A DNA stretch of 64,000 nt, from positions 1 to 64,000 of the forward strand of contig CAWFYE010000011.1 in NCBI GenBank assembly GCA_963819975.1, in the 5' to 3' direction. The notes under the pieces were generated by a model that had not been told where the DNA came from, made no database searches, and saw nothing but the letters and a program-made list of their open reading frames with translations. A program made the position numbers and the translations under genes. The stretch comes from Palsa-1392 sp963819975 (GTDB taxonomy: Bacteria; Verrucomicrobiota; Verrucomicrobiia; Chthoniobacterales; UBA10450). Positions within the stretch are counted from its first letter, which is position 1. Each line of letters opens with the position of its first letter. Below are positions 52,965-61,723 of this stretch, piece after piece.

Positions 52965-54023
52965 TTGCCCAAGCACATGAAAGCCAAACGACGCTCAAAA
53001 AGCCCGGAAGAGATCAATGCTGCGCTCGCGGGAAAAAAGGGTCCCGTCTCGAAATTCATCGCGAAGAATTATCGCCACTTTAACGCCGCCGCCTTGCTCG
53101 ACGCCGCGAAGGGTTACGAGGCACACCTCGCGGCCGGCGGCAAGATGCTGGTGACGCTCGCGGGCGCCATGTCGACGGCCGAGCTCGGCATTTCGTTGGC
53201 AGAGATGATCCGTCGCGACAAGGTGCACCTGATCGTCTCTACCGGTGCTAACCTCGAGGAGGATATTTTCAATCTCGTTGCACACGACCATTACGAGCGA
53301 GTGCCGCACTACCGGGAGCTCACGCCGCAGGAGGAGCAGAAACTTCTTTCCCGGCACATGAATCGCGTGACCGACACGTGCATCCCGGAAATGGAAGCGA
53401 TGAGGCGGATCGAGAAGGCGGTACTCGAAGAGTGGATCGCAGCCGACCGCGCCGGAGAGCACTATTTCCCGCACGAGTTCGTCTACAAGATTCTTCGCAG
53501 TGGTAAGCTGAAGAAGAGCTATCAGATCGACCCGAAGCATTCCTGGCTGCTCGCGGCCTGTGAAAAGAACCTGCCGATCATCGTGCCGGGCTGGGAGGAT
53601 GCGACACTCGGTAACATGTTTGCGGCGGCTGTGATACGCGGCGATGTGAAGAACGTGCACACCGTGCGCACGGGCATCGAATACATGACCTGGCTCGCGA
53701 GCTACTACACAAAGAACGCAAAGACGCTGCGCAATCGCGAGGGCTCAATCGGTTTTTTTCAGATCGGCGGCGGCATTGCCGGCGATTTCCCGATCTGCGT
53801 CGTCCCGATGCTGCACCAGGATCTCGAGCGCACCGGGGTGCCGCTGTGGGGTTATTTCTGCCAAGTCAGCGATTCGACGACGAGCTACGGCAGCTACTCT
53901 GGCGCCGTGCCGAACGAAAAAATCACGTGGGGCAAGCTCGCGGCCTCAACGCCGAAGTTCGTGGTCGAAAGCGATGCCACGATTTGCGCGCCCTTGATCT
54001 TCGCCTGGGTGCTTGGGCAATAA
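52965..54023 (+). CDS. deoxyhypusine synthase-like protein
   Basis: This 352-aa protein is clearly of the deoxyhypusine synthase fold, an NAD- and spermidine-dependent family. It shows VTLAGAMSTAELGISLAEMIRRDKVHLIVSTGANLEEDIF, WLLAACEKNLPIIVPGWEDATLGN, GSIGFFQIGGGIAGDFP and SGAVPNEKITWGKLA. The last matches the active-site Lys region (SWGK) of the eukaryotic enzyme. Bacteria lack eIF5A, and bacterial members are thought to make homospermidine or modify other amines. The start may be 52977. It follows hldD by six bases, perhaps in one transcript. Confidence 0.87.
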   Translation: MPKHMKAKRRSKSPEEINAALAGKKGPVSKFIAKNYRHFNAAALLDAAKGYEAHLAAGGKMLVTLAGAMSTAELGISLAEMIRRDKVHLIVSTGANLEEDIFNLVAHDHYERVPHYRELTPQEEQKLLSRHMNRVTDTCIPEMEAMRRIEKAVLEEWIAADRAGEHYFPHEFVYKILRSGKLKKSYQIDPKHSWLLAACEKNLPIIVPGWEDATLGNMFAAAVIRGDVKNVHTVRTGIEYMTWLASYYTKNAKTLRNREGSIGFFQIGGGIAGDFPICVVPMLHQDLERTGVPLWGYFCQVSDSTTSYGSYSGAVPNEKITWGKLAASTPKFVVESDATICAPLIFAWVLGQ

Positions 54024-54046
54024 GAAATACGGCGAGCGCCTCCCCT

Positions 54047-54135
54047 GTAGACGCCTCCCTCTGGGAGGCGAGGGGAAAAGCTAGTTTCCAGAGCAAGCGA
54101 CGCCCCCGCCGCGCTTCGCAGAGCGAAGCGTCTAC
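54047..54135. repeat. REP/BIME-like inverted pair, copy 6
   Basis: GTAGACGCCTCCCTCTGGGAGGCG opens the element (54047) and GCTTCGCAGAGCGAAGCGTCTAC closes it (CTAC 54132-54135). Each end is a perfect hairpin. It lies between convergent genes and supplies the TAG stop (54132-54134 read on the minus strand) of the OsmC-like gene. Confidence 0.8.
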
Positions 54136-54536
54136 AACCAGAAGAATTGCGTCGGCCGTTCCATCTCGGCCGCGAGGCTGCGGTGAACCGGACACCCCAG
54201 CGCGGTCATCTCGAGCAGTTCGCGTTGCGGATGATCGCCCGGCAGGGGCACGTGCACCTTGGTCGTTAGACGACCGATCCTCCGCGGGGCATCGGCCATT
54301 TCCTTGCCCACCTCCACGGTCATTCCCTTTAACTCCACGCCATGCCGCTCGGCCACGATCGCCATTGTGGTCGCGATGCAGGTGCCGAGCGCGGTCGCAA
54401 CGAGGTCGGTCGGGGAAAACGATTCGCCTTTCCCCTGGTTATCAGTCGGGGCGTCGGTTTCGAGAGTCGTGCCCGAGGGGCCGTGGGTAGCACTGCAATG
54501 CAGTTTGCCGGTATAATCGATCGAAATCTGAACCAT
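54132..54536 (-). CDS. OsmC/Ohr-family peroxiredoxin-like protein
   Basis: This 134-aa OsmC-fold protein has both redox cysteines in context: SPTDLVATALGTCIATTM and LLEMTALGCPVHRSLAAE. The Glu/Arg network residues of the family are also seen (VAERHGVELKGMTVEVGKEM). Members reduce organic hydroperoxides with thiol donors in the cytosol. The C-terminus PTQFFWL reads directly into the REP-like element, which forms the stop codon. Confidence 0.87.
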   Translation of the reverse strand: MVQISIDYTGKLHCSATHGPSGTTLETDAPTDNQGKGESFSPTDLVATALGTCIATTMAIVAERHGVELKGMTVEVGKEMADAPRRIGRLTTKVHVPLPGDHPQRELLEMTALGCPVHRSLAAEMERPTQFFWL

Positions 54537-54582
54537 CCGAAATCATCCGACGCTCTCCGCGAATTAGCAAAAGCCGCTTCGC

Positions 54583-55668
54583 CTAACGTTTCAATTTGAG
54601 AAGAGGGCGTTCCTGCAGCCGGTCGCGATGCTTCTCGAGCTCTTCTCGAAAAACCGCGGTCAGGGCCGGGTCGTGCAGGATGTTGAGATCGGAATTGTGC
54701 GCCGCGACATCGTCGTTTTCCCAACTCTCATTCCACCAACTGAAACCAGTGATCGCCGGCCAGCGCGTGGCAAAGAGATCCTGCAACGCATCCCGGGCCC
54801 AAAGCGACGCCGCCACCCTCCGGTGATGGATGTCGCACCCAAACTCCGCCACGAGGATCGGCTTCCCGGGCGCAAGTTTCGTCAGGCGCGGGTAGACATG
54901 ATCGATCTCTTCACGAAATGTCTCCACTTCGTGCGTCCGCGGGGTCAGGGGCCCGTAGGCGCTGACCGCCAGCCAATCGCAGTAACCGGCACCGGGAAAA
55001 TAATTTTCCATACGGTTCCAACGGCTCTCCGGAACGTCATCCCAATTGACGTGCCAGACCCATTGCAGATTGTCGGCACTGGCCGCGCGCAACACTTCGA
55101 CAATATGTCGGTACGCTTTGACATAGAGAGGCGGGCCAGCGGCGTGGCCATGCCATTTCCCATTCCAGGAAAACCATTCGCCATTCGGTTCCGTCCCCCA
55201 TTCGACCAGGATGGGATGATGAAAAATGCCTGCGCCTTCCGCCCAGCGCTTCAGGTCCTCGTCAAAGGATCCGGCGCAGATTCTTGCGAGGGTGAATTCC
55301 TTCTCGGCCTTATTCTGGTCCAGATTTGAGCGCAACATCAGGCGAATGTAAGGGACCTTGCCTAACGAATGAATCCAGGTGCAGGTCGCGACCGGAAACG
55401 CGCGCGACTCAAACCAGTTGTCCGAGAAATAAATCCAGGCGGTCTTTTTCCCGATCGCCTTTTCAAACCGGACCGCATCGGCGGCGGTCACATTGTGCTC
55501 GTTCGCGTCATCGCTTCCCGGCACCGGGGCGCTGTAAAAAAAGCCCTGATAAAGCTTTCCTTCCGGCGGTGGAGCGAGGGATGCAGCCGCGGACAGAAGA
55601 GGCCCGCTCGCAATTCCAGCCGCGACCAACGCCAGGACGAGATTTCGTTTCAACCTTGTCCCAGCCAA
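54583..55668 (-). CDS. GH26-like glycoside hydrolase, secreted
   Basis: This 361-aa protein has a signal peptide (LVLALVAAGIASGPLLSAAAS). A TIM-barrel with YFSDNWF, PYIRLMLRSN, HPILVEWGTEPNGEWFSWNG (putative acid/base Glu after GTEPN) and GKPILVAEFGCDIHH (putative nucleophile Glu) matches the GH26 beta-mannanase layout. GFSWWNESWEND is the typical late aromatic segment. Substrate is probably a beta-mannan or related beta-1,4 or 1,3 glycan, by family analogy only. It overlaps the end of the DoxX-like gene upstream by 19 bases. Confidence 0.78.
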   Translation of the reverse strand: MAGTRLKRNLVLALVAAGIASGPLLSAAASLAPPPEGKLYQGFFYSAPVPGSDDANEHNVTAADAVRFEKAIGKKTAWIYFSDNWFESRAFPVATCTWIHSLGKVPYIRLMLRSNLDQNKAEKEFTLARICAGSFDEDLKRWAEGAGIFHHPILVEWGTEPNGEWFSWNGKWHGHAAGPPLYVKAYRHIVEVLRAASADNLQWVWHVNWDDVPESRWNRMENYFPGAGYCDWLAVSAYGPLTPRTHEVETFREEIDHVYPRLTKLAPGKPILVAEFGCDIHHRRVAASLWARDALQDLFATRWPAITGFSWWNESWENDDVAAHNSDLNILHDPALTAVFREELEKHRDRLQERPLLKLKR

Positions 55669-56066
55669 ATCACGCCCGCGATGACCACCAGAAAATATGG
55701 CACGAGCGAGGCGGCACCGGGATATTCTTTCGCCATCCGTTGACCAAAGAAAAGCGCCAGCAAGTTGAGCCCGGAGACGATCGCCCCGTAAAACGCAATC
55801 GTGGAATCATGGCGGAGCAGAATCATGAGGCAACCGATGGCGCTCAAGGCGCCGGCTGCCAGTTCCATCACTGTAATCACACTGAGAAGAATCGGCACCA
55901 TTCCCGCGAGCGGACTTTTGGCGAAATGCCCGGTGAGCCATTCGAGATTCCCCTTCCGGTCAATCACCTTGTCGATCCCGGATTGGAGGAAAAGGATGGC
56001 GAAGAAGGCCGAGATGAGCAGTTGAAGGGCGAAAATGGCACCGGTCGAAGAGTGGAGAGTGAGCAT
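55650..56066 (-). CDS. DoxX-like membrane protein
   Basis: The start is set at MLTLHSSTGAIFALQLLISAFFAILFLQSGIDKV (56066). The 138-aa product has four membrane helices with the DoxX landmarks LFLQSGIDKVIDR and PILLSVITVMELAAGALSAIGCLM. DoxX proteins are quinone- or thiosulfate-linked in some archaea and of uncertain role in bacteria. It is translationally coupled to the GH26-like gene by overlap. Confidence 0.78.
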   Translation of the reverse strand: MLTLHSSTGAIFALQLLISAFFAILFLQSGIDKVIDRKGNLEWLTGHFAKSPLAGMVPILLSVITVMELAAGALSAIGCLMILLRHDSTIAFYGAIVSGLNLLALFFGQRMAKEYPGAASLVPYFLVVIAGVIWLGQG

Positions 56067-56196
56067 GGCGCGAATTCTACACAATGCGTCAAATCTCGCC
56101 TTTCAACGCGGAATCGAAATCGTGCTCAAGGGCGGTGAATAAGCCCTTGCGCGTCGGAGGCCACTGGACATTATTGCTGTCCGCCAAATTTCGGCT

Positions 56197-56271
<75 letters not shown>

Positions 56272-56402
56272 CTTCCCCGTCGCCGGCCATCTACTCACCG
56301 TTTCCATGCGTGAATTGCGGTGTCCCTGGGTAAGAAAATGGATCTTCTCCCGCAAAATATTGAATCCAAACCCCGTCCCCGCTGCATCTCACTGACAAAC
56401 CA

Positions 56403-57126
56403 ATGAACATCAAATCCACCATTCTCATCTACGCCTTTGCTTTTGCTTTCGCACTCTCCGCGACCGCTCAAACTCCCGAGCCCACGCCCGACAGCGGGGC
56501 CCTCGCCGCCTCGCCTGCTCCATCGATGGCGGCGGACTCCACCCCGGCCCTCGCCACCGCGACGATGACTCCCGCAGCGGCCGCCTCCGTCGCCCCTGTC
56601 GTCGCCGCCACTCCGGCTCCGCGTCGCGCCCGCGGCCAGTCCGGATACCGAGGAGGACTTCGACAAGGCGATCGAGAGAAAGATTCGCAAACATTTCACA
56701 GTCGATTTCGATAGCGGTCACTCCGGGCATGGCGGCGATGATGTCCCCTGGATCGCGGTCCCGATCGTTCTCATCGTTTTTCTGACCATCTTCGGCCTCC
56801 CGGTCGCGATCGTTGGCACGATCCTCTACTTCAGCTTCTCGAAGAGCCGCGCCATGCATAAGACGGTGCGGATGATGGTCGAAAAAGGCCAACCAGTTCC
56901 CGAAGCGCTCCTCAATCCGCCGCCCGTTATCCGGCAGCGCTCCGACCTCCGTCGCGGCGTCGTCCTTCTCATGGTCGGCGCTGGCCTGATGGTCTTCTTC
57001 GGTGCCGTCAACGACTGGGAAGGCGGCGTCTGGAGCCTCGGCATCATCCCCTTCCTCATCGGTCTGGGCTACCTCCTCGTCTGGCGATTGGACGTGCACC
57101 GCGAAGACACTTCCCCTAGGGTGTAA
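56403..57126 (+). pseudogene. DUF6249-like membrane protein, frameshifted
   Basis: The first frame starts at ATG 56403 with a signal peptide (MNIKSTILIYAFAFAFALSATAQ) and an Ala/Pro/Thr linker. The second frame, from about 56640, reads ASPDTEEDFDKAIERKIRKHFTVDFDSG, a membrane helix (PWIAVPIVLIVFLTIFGLPVAIVG), a conserved RAMHKTVRMMVEKGQPVPEALL stretch and two more helices. This matches the DUF6249-type protein that often precedes an ECF sigma factor. A single indel in 56615-56645 would restore one reading frame. The sigma factor gene starts 10 bases later. Confidence 0.75.
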
Positions 57127-57135
57127 GCTCTTGGA

Positions 57136-57672
57136 GTGCCGCTCAATGATGCCGATCTCGTCGCTCGCGTTTTACTGGAGGATGATCATCACGCCTTCGC
57201 CGAGTTGGTCCGCAACCATCAGTCCCCGGTCCGAGGTCTGCTCCGTCAGCTTACGCGGAGCGACCTCGCCCTGGCGGATGATCTGGCCCAGGAAACTTTC
57301 CTCCGCGCTTACAAAAACATTCGCAGCTTTCGCGGCGAGGCGAAGTTTTCCACCTGGCTTTATCGCATCGCCTATAACTGTTTCCGCGAGGACGCTCGCA
57401 AACGAAAGGAACTGGTCGGAATCGACGAATCGCAGCTCGAGGCCGAGCAGGATCCGCAGACCGTCGACCCCGCCCTGAAACACGATCTCATGCAGGCATT
57501 GCAACTGCTTCCATTACACGAGCGTTCGGCCATTCTGCTTTGTTGCCAGAATGGCCTCTCGCACGATGAAGCGGCCCGCGTTTTGGAGATCCCGCTTGGC
57601 ACCGTGAAAACGAACGTCTTGCGCGGCCGGGAAAAATTGAAGAAAATGCTGGCAGGCTGGGGACCGAACTGA
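57136..57672 (+). CDS. ECF RNA polymerase sigma factor
   Basis: The 178-aa product starts at GTG 57136. Sigma region 2: HHAFAELVRNHQSPVRGLLRQLT and LADDLAQETFLRAYKNIRSFRGEAKFSTWLYRIAYN. Region 4: LPLHERSAILLCCQNGLSHDEAARVLEIPLGTVKTNVLRGREKLKK (helix-turn-helix). With the following two-helix membrane protein as likely anti-sigma and the DUF6249-like protein upstream, it forms an envelope-linked stress module. The signal sensed is unknown. Confidence 0.92.
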   Translation: MPLNDADLVARVLLEDDHHAFAELVRNHQSPVRGLLRQLTRSDLALADDLAQETFLRAYKNIRSFRGEAKFSTWLYRIAYNCFREDARKRKELVGIDESQLEAEQDPQTVDPALKHDLMQALQLLPLHERSAILLCCQNGLSHDEAARVLEIPLGTVKTNVLRGREKLKKMLAGWGPN

Positions 57673-57674
57673 AT

Positions 57675-58010
57675 ATGGACGAACGATTCCAGGAAGATTG
57701 GCTCGAACGGCGTTTGCGCGAAGAGATGCCCTATATCGACGACAATGGCTTCACCGCACGGGTCGTGGCGAAACTGCCCGCCGCCCAGGCCCCATCCTCC
57801 TGGCGCGCGGCTATCCTCATCGGCGTCACTTTGGTCGCCAGCATCCTCGCCTACCTCCTCTCCGATGGGGGCCGCTTTTTCGTCGTCGAGGCTTATCGCC
57901 TGGCTTCGATGCCGATCGGCATCATCAGCCTGGTCGCGATTTGCTGCACCCTTGTTATGACCGCGGTCGCCGCCGGCGCCGCCTGGTCGAACATGCGCGA
58001 GCAACGTTAG
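57675..58010 (+). CDS. putative anti-sigma factor, two-helix membrane protein
   Basis: This 111-aa protein starts two bases after the sigma gene. The N-terminal cytosolic 45 residues (MDERFQEDWLERRLREEMPYIDDNGFTARVVAKLP) are acidic and helical, as in small anti-sigma domains. Two membrane helices follow (WRAAILIGVTLVASILAYLL and MPIGIISLVAICCTLVMTAVA). There is no ZAS zinc motif. The anti-sigma role is inferred from position and topology. Confidence 0.7.
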   Translation: MDERFQEDWLERRLREEMPYIDDNGFTARVVAKLPAAQAPSSWRAAILIGVTLVASILAYLLSDGGRFFVVEAYRLASMPIGIISLVAICCTLVMTAVAAGAAWSNMREQR

Positions 58011-58011
58011 G

Positions 58012-58084
58012 GTAGCCGGGATCGCTGATCCCGGCCGCTCGCGAAAGCACGTCATCCCCCGGCCGGATCAGCGATCCCGGCTAC
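58012..58084. repeat. REP/BIME-like inverted pair, copy 7
   Basis: GTAGCCGGGATCGCTGATCC at 58012 and its near-complement ending GGATCAGCGATCCCGGCTAC at 58084 form two hairpins joined by about 25 bases. It starts one base after the anti-sigma stop and precedes the oxidoreductase operon. It is the cleanest copy of the CCGGGATC subfamily. Confidence 0.8.
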
Positions 58085-58127
58085 AACATGAACGCGCGCG
58101 CGGTCCTGGCTGTCTAAATCGCCGCCG

Positions 58128-58601
58128 ATGAGCGCGCTCCACCTCACGATCAACGGCCAGCCGCGCGCGGTCGAAGTGGATAACGACACGCCCCTCCTCT
58201 GGATTCTGCGCGAATCGTTAGGCTTGACCGGGACGAAATTTGGCTGCGGGGCAGGCATCTGCGGTTCCTGCACCGTGCTCGAGAACGGCAAGGCCCTGCG
58301 TTCCTGCCAGATCGCGGCTCGGGATGCCGCCGGTCGCTCGTTCACCACCATCGAAGGTCTCTCGCTCGACGCGAATCATCCCTGCCAGCGCGCCTGGATC
58401 GAGGAGGACGTCGCACAGTGCGGATTTTGCCAGCCGGGCATGATTCTGAACGCCTGCGCCCTGCTCCACGAACATCCCAACCCGAGCGATGAAGTGATCG
58501 ATGAGGTCATGTCCGCTTCCGTTTGCCGTTGCGGCACCTATCCGCGAATGCGCAAAGCGATCCATCGCGCCGCCGCCCTCCTGCGCGATAAAGCAACATG
58601 A
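58128..58601 (+). CDS. (2Fe-2S) subunit of a molybdenum hydroxylase (IorA-like)
   Basis: The 157-aa product carries both iron-sulfur clusters of the xanthine-dehydrogenase family small subunit: the plant-type cluster GCGAGICGSCTVL...SC (about residues 40-62) and the second cluster CGFCQPGMILNACALL plus SVCRCGTYPRM. Overall it is closest to isoquinoline 1-oxidoreductase alpha subunits. It passes electrons from the Mo subunit to a carrier. It overlaps the next gene by four bases (ATGA). One 9-mer at 58215. Confidence 0.92.
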   Translation: MSALHLTINGQPRAVEVDNDTPLLWILRESLGLTGTKFGCGAGICGSCTVLENGKALRSCQIAARDAAGRSFTTIEGLSLDANHPCQRAWIEEDVAQCGFCQPGMILNACALLHEHPNPSDEVIDEVMSASVCRCGTYPRMRKAIHRAAALLRDKAT

Positions 58602-60760
58602 AAACTTCCCGCCGCACTTTCCTGAAAACGGCCACGCTGGGGGGCGCCGCGCTCGTCGTTGGCTTCGATGGGCGGCGGTTGTTAGGCGCGGAAAAGACGG
58701 CCGCCTCCTTTCAACCTAACGGATGGATTCGCATTGACGGCGAAGGCGCAGTTACTCTCACTCTCGGCAAATCCGAGATGGGCCAGGGCGTGCGGACCGC
58801 TTTGCCGATGATTCTGGCCGACGAACTGGGGGCCGATTGGTCGCGCGTGCGCATCGTCCAGGCGATGCCGGGCCCCGATTTCAAGCGCCTCGGGACCGGC
58901 GGGAGCGGGAGTGTGCAGGGAAGCTTCAAACCATTGCGCGAAGCCGCCGCCGCCGCCCGCGAAATGCTAACCGAAGTGGCGGCCAGGCGGTGGAAAGTTG
59001 ATCCCGCAACCTGTTCGACCAAAACCGGCGCCGTCCGTCACGCAGCAAGCGGTCGGAGTCTTGAATTCGGCCATCTCGTCGCGGAAGCCGCCAAGCTGCC
59101 CGTCCCCCAAACTCCGCGTTTGAAGAAAGCGGAGGATTTTCAGCTCATCGGCCGGCGCACCTCGCGAATCGACGCCCGCGACATCGTCAGCGGCAGGACG
59201 AAATACGGTATCGACACCCGCGTGCCCGGGATGCTCTACGCCTCGATCGAGCGCCCGCCGTCGTTAGGCGCAAAGCCGAAACAATGGAATGAAAAAAGGG
59301 CTCGTGCGATTCGAGGGGTGCGTGCCGTGGTGCCGGTCAAGAGTGGCGTGGCGGTCGTCGGCGACTCGACCTGGGCGGCGCTGAAAGGACGCGAGGCACT
59401 CGGCGTCGACTGGGATGAGAGCGACGTCGTGCGCTTTGATTCGAGCGCACACCGCGACAATCTGGAAAAATCTTCCCATGAACCGGGGATCGTCCTGCGG
59501 AGCGAGAAGCCCTCCACGCCGGCGGCCGTCGGAAAAACCTTGGAGGCGACCTATTTTTATCCCTTCTACGCCCACGCCCCGCTTGAGACGATGAACTGCG
59601 TGGCGGCGGTTACGCCTAACGATTGCGAAGTCTGGGCGCCAACCCAAAGCCCAAACGGTTTGCAGCTCGGCGCGGCCCAATTACTCGGGATATCACCCGA
59701 AAAAATAAGGGTCCACGTGACCACGATCGGGGGCGGTTTTGGCCGGCGCCTGGCCAACGATTACGCCTATGAAGCGGTCGAGGTCTCGCGCGCGGTCAAG
59801 GCGCCGGTGCAAGTGCTCTGGACCCGGCCCGACGATACGCGCCATGGCCATTTTCAGGCAGCCTCCGTGCATCGCTTGAGCGGCGGCTTCGATGAAAGTG
59901 GCAAGCTCATTCGTTGGCGGCATACCGAGGCGGCCTCCCTGCACAATCTCGACGGAGTGGAGAAACCACCCACGCCTAACGACGCCGCTTTCTACCAGGG
60001 TAACGCCTGGGGCCTTTACGATTTGCCCTATGCGGTTCCGGATTTGGAGATGGCCTACGTCCCGGTCGATCTGCCCGTGAAACACGGCCCGTGGCGCTCG
60101 GTTTTTGCCCCCTCCAGTGTTTTCGCCCGCGAATCTTTCATCGACGAACTGGCCCACGCGCAGTCCGTCGATCCACTTGCTTTTCGCCTCCATCTCTTGC
60201 GCGGCGATGAGCCGTTAAAAGCGGGTGACCTGACGATTGATCGGAGCCGGCTACGCCATGTCCTCGAAGTCGTGCGCGACAAATCGCAATGGGACTGGTC
60301 GAAAAAGTCGGCGCCTGGCAAAGGCCGCGGCGTGGCCTGCAACATCTACGATGCCGAAACCCATATCGCCTATGTCGTCGACGTGGCGATACAGGATGGG
60401 ACCGTGCGGGTCAAACGGGTGGTGGCGGCAGTCGATTGCGGGCTGGCGATTAATCCCATCGGCATCGAGCAACAGATCGAAGGCGGCATCATCTGGGGCC
60501 TTTCCTCGACCCTGAAAGGCGAGATCACTTTTCGCGACGGCGCGGTCGAACAGGAGAGCTACGACGATTACGAAGTCGCGCGAATGAACGATACGCCGGT
60601 CATCGAAACGCACATCGTCCAGAGTGATGCCGGGAGGCCGTTCGGGATGGGAGAGCCGCCGGTGCCGCCGATCGCGCCCGCAATCGTGAACGCCATTTTC
60701 GCTGCGACCGGGAAGCGGCTCCGCAAGCTGCCGATCCGGCCGCGGGATCTGGCGAGCTAA
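58598..60760 (+). CDS. molybdopterin-binding hydroxylase subunit (IorB-like), Tat-exported
   Basis: This 720-aa protein begins with a twin-arginine signal (SRRTFLKTATLGGAALVVGF), so the folded holoenzyme is probably sent to the periplasm. The Mo-cofactor domain shows TLGKSEMGQGVRTALPMILADEL, GTGGSGSVQGSF, THIGGGFGRR-type TTIGGGFGRRLANDYAYEA, and near the end PFGMGEPPVPPIAPAI with the catalytic Glu. It is the aldehyde/isoquinoline-oxidoreductase type large subunit. No FAD subunit is present, as usual for the Ior group. The actual substrate is unknown. Three exact 9-mers (59261, 59614, 59974). Confidence 0.92.
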   Translation: MKTSRRTFLKTATLGGAALVVGFDGRRLLGAEKTAASFQPNGWIRIDGEGAVTLTLGKSEMGQGVRTALPMILADELGADWSRVRIVQAMPGPDFKRLGTGGSGSVQGSFKPLREAAAAAREMLTEVAARRWKVDPATCSTKTGAVRHAASGRSLEFGHLVAEAAKLPVPQTPRLKKAEDFQLIGRRTSRIDARDIVSGRTKYGIDTRVPGMLYASIERPPSLGAKPKQWNEKRARAIRGVRAVVPVKSGVAVVGDSTWAALKGREALGVDWDESDVVRFDSSAHRDNLEKSSHEPGIVLRSEKPSTPAAVGKTLEATYFYPFYAHAPLETMNCVAAVTPNDCEVWAPTQSPNGLQLGAAQLLGISPEKIRVHVTTIGGGFGRRLANDYAYEAVEVSRAVKAPVQVLWTRPDDTRHGHFQAASVHRLSGGFDESGKLIRWRHTEAASLHNLDGVEKPPTPNDAAFYQGNAWGLYDLPYAVPDLEMAYVPVDLPVKHGPWRSVFAPSSVFARESFIDELAHAQSVDPLAFRLHLLRGDEPLKAGDLTIDRSRLRHVLEVVRDKSQWDWSKKSAPGKGRGVACNIYDAETHIAYVVDVAIQDGTVRVKRVVAAVDCGLAINPIGIEQQIEGGIIWGLSSTLKGEITFRDGAVEQESYDDYEVARMNDTPVIETHIVQSDAGRPFGMGEPPVPPIAPAIVNAIFAATGKRLRKLPIRPRDLAS

Positions 60761-60775
60761 CAGCTCGAGAGGCTC

Positions 60776-61708
60776 TCAGCTCTGCGCAAAAATCTCGCGC
60801 GCTTCCGTCACATCGCGCGCGATCTGCTCGCGCAGCCCGGCAAGGCTTTCAAATTTTTGTTCCGGCCGGAGGTAACGAAGGAAACGCAGCTCGACGTCTT
60901 TCCCGTAGAGATCACGATCGAAATCAAAGAGATGAAATTCGAGCACCCGCTGCGGCGAACCGCCCGCAATCGTCGGACGAACTCCAAGGTTAACCACTCC
61001 GCGAACGGTCTGCCCGTCGAGCGTTCCCTCCGCCGCATAGACGCCATTAGGCGGAAACTGCTCGCTGTGCGCGCTCAGGTTGGCGGTCGGAAACCCGAGA
61101 CTCTTCCCGAGATGTTTCCCTTCCTCGACCGTCCCGAGAATCGTGTAGTCGCGATCCAACATGCGGGCTGCAGTGGCGAAATCGCCCGCTTCCACCGCCC
61201 GGCGAATCGCGGTGCTGCTGATGATCTCCCCATTCGAGGTCACCGGTTCCACACCGACGACATTGAAATCGAGTTGCGTGCCGAGCTCTTTCAACAGCGC
61301 GAGGTTGCCGGCGCGATTTTTCCCGAAGGACCATTCCTGTCCCACACAGATCTCGCGCAGAGGGTTTGCCGCAGCGACCAGTTGCCTAACGAAATCAGTC
61401 GGCGCGGTCGCGGCCAGTTCGCGATCGAAGGTCAGCACAAGCAGGTGCGAAACGCCGAGCGCGCGGCTCAACGCGATCTTGTGTGGCGTAGCGGTCAGGA
61501 GCCGCGGGGTCTTGTCCGGCCGCAAGATTTTCGCCGGGTGGGGATCGAACGTCACCACCACTGCGGTCCCGTCTGCTTCCTCCGCGTGCCGTGCCGCAGT
61601 CGAGATGACCGCCTGATGGCCGCGATGAACACCATCGAAAACGCCGATCGCGAGAAAGACCGGTCCAGGAACTTGCGCCAGCTCCGGAATCGATCGCAGG
61701 ACGCGCAT
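60776..61708 (-). CDS. ribF: bifunctional riboflavin kinase/FAD synthetase RibF
   Basis: The 310-aa enzyme makes FMN then FAD. The N-terminal adenylyltransferase shows FLAIGVFDGVHRGHQAVI and VVTFDPHPAKILRP, and SSTAIRRAVEAGDFATAARML is the linker region. The C-terminal kinase has LGFPTANL (PTAN metal motif), NGVYAAEG and LEFHLFDFDRDLYG. It is the last gene of the infB-rbfA-nrnA-truB-ribF run. The 9-mer at 61384 is read here as Val-Arg, a frame different from most other copies. Confidence 0.95.
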   Translation of the reverse strand: MRVLRSIPELAQVPGPVFLAIGVFDGVHRGHQAVISTAARHAEEADGTAVVVTFDPHPAKILRPDKTPRLLTATPHKIALSRALGVSHLLVLTFDRELAATAPTDFVRQLVAAANPLREICVGQEWSFGKNRAGNLALLKELGTQLDFNVVGVEPVTSNGEIISSTAIRRAVEAGDFATAARMLDRDYTILGTVEEGKHLGKSLGFPTANLSAHSEQFPPNGVYAAEGTLDGQTVRGVVNLGVRPTIAGGSPQRVLEFHLFDFDRDLYGKDVELRFLRYLRPEQKFESLAGLREQIARDVTEAREIFAQS

Positions 61709-61723
61709 GGAATTTTCGGCCCG

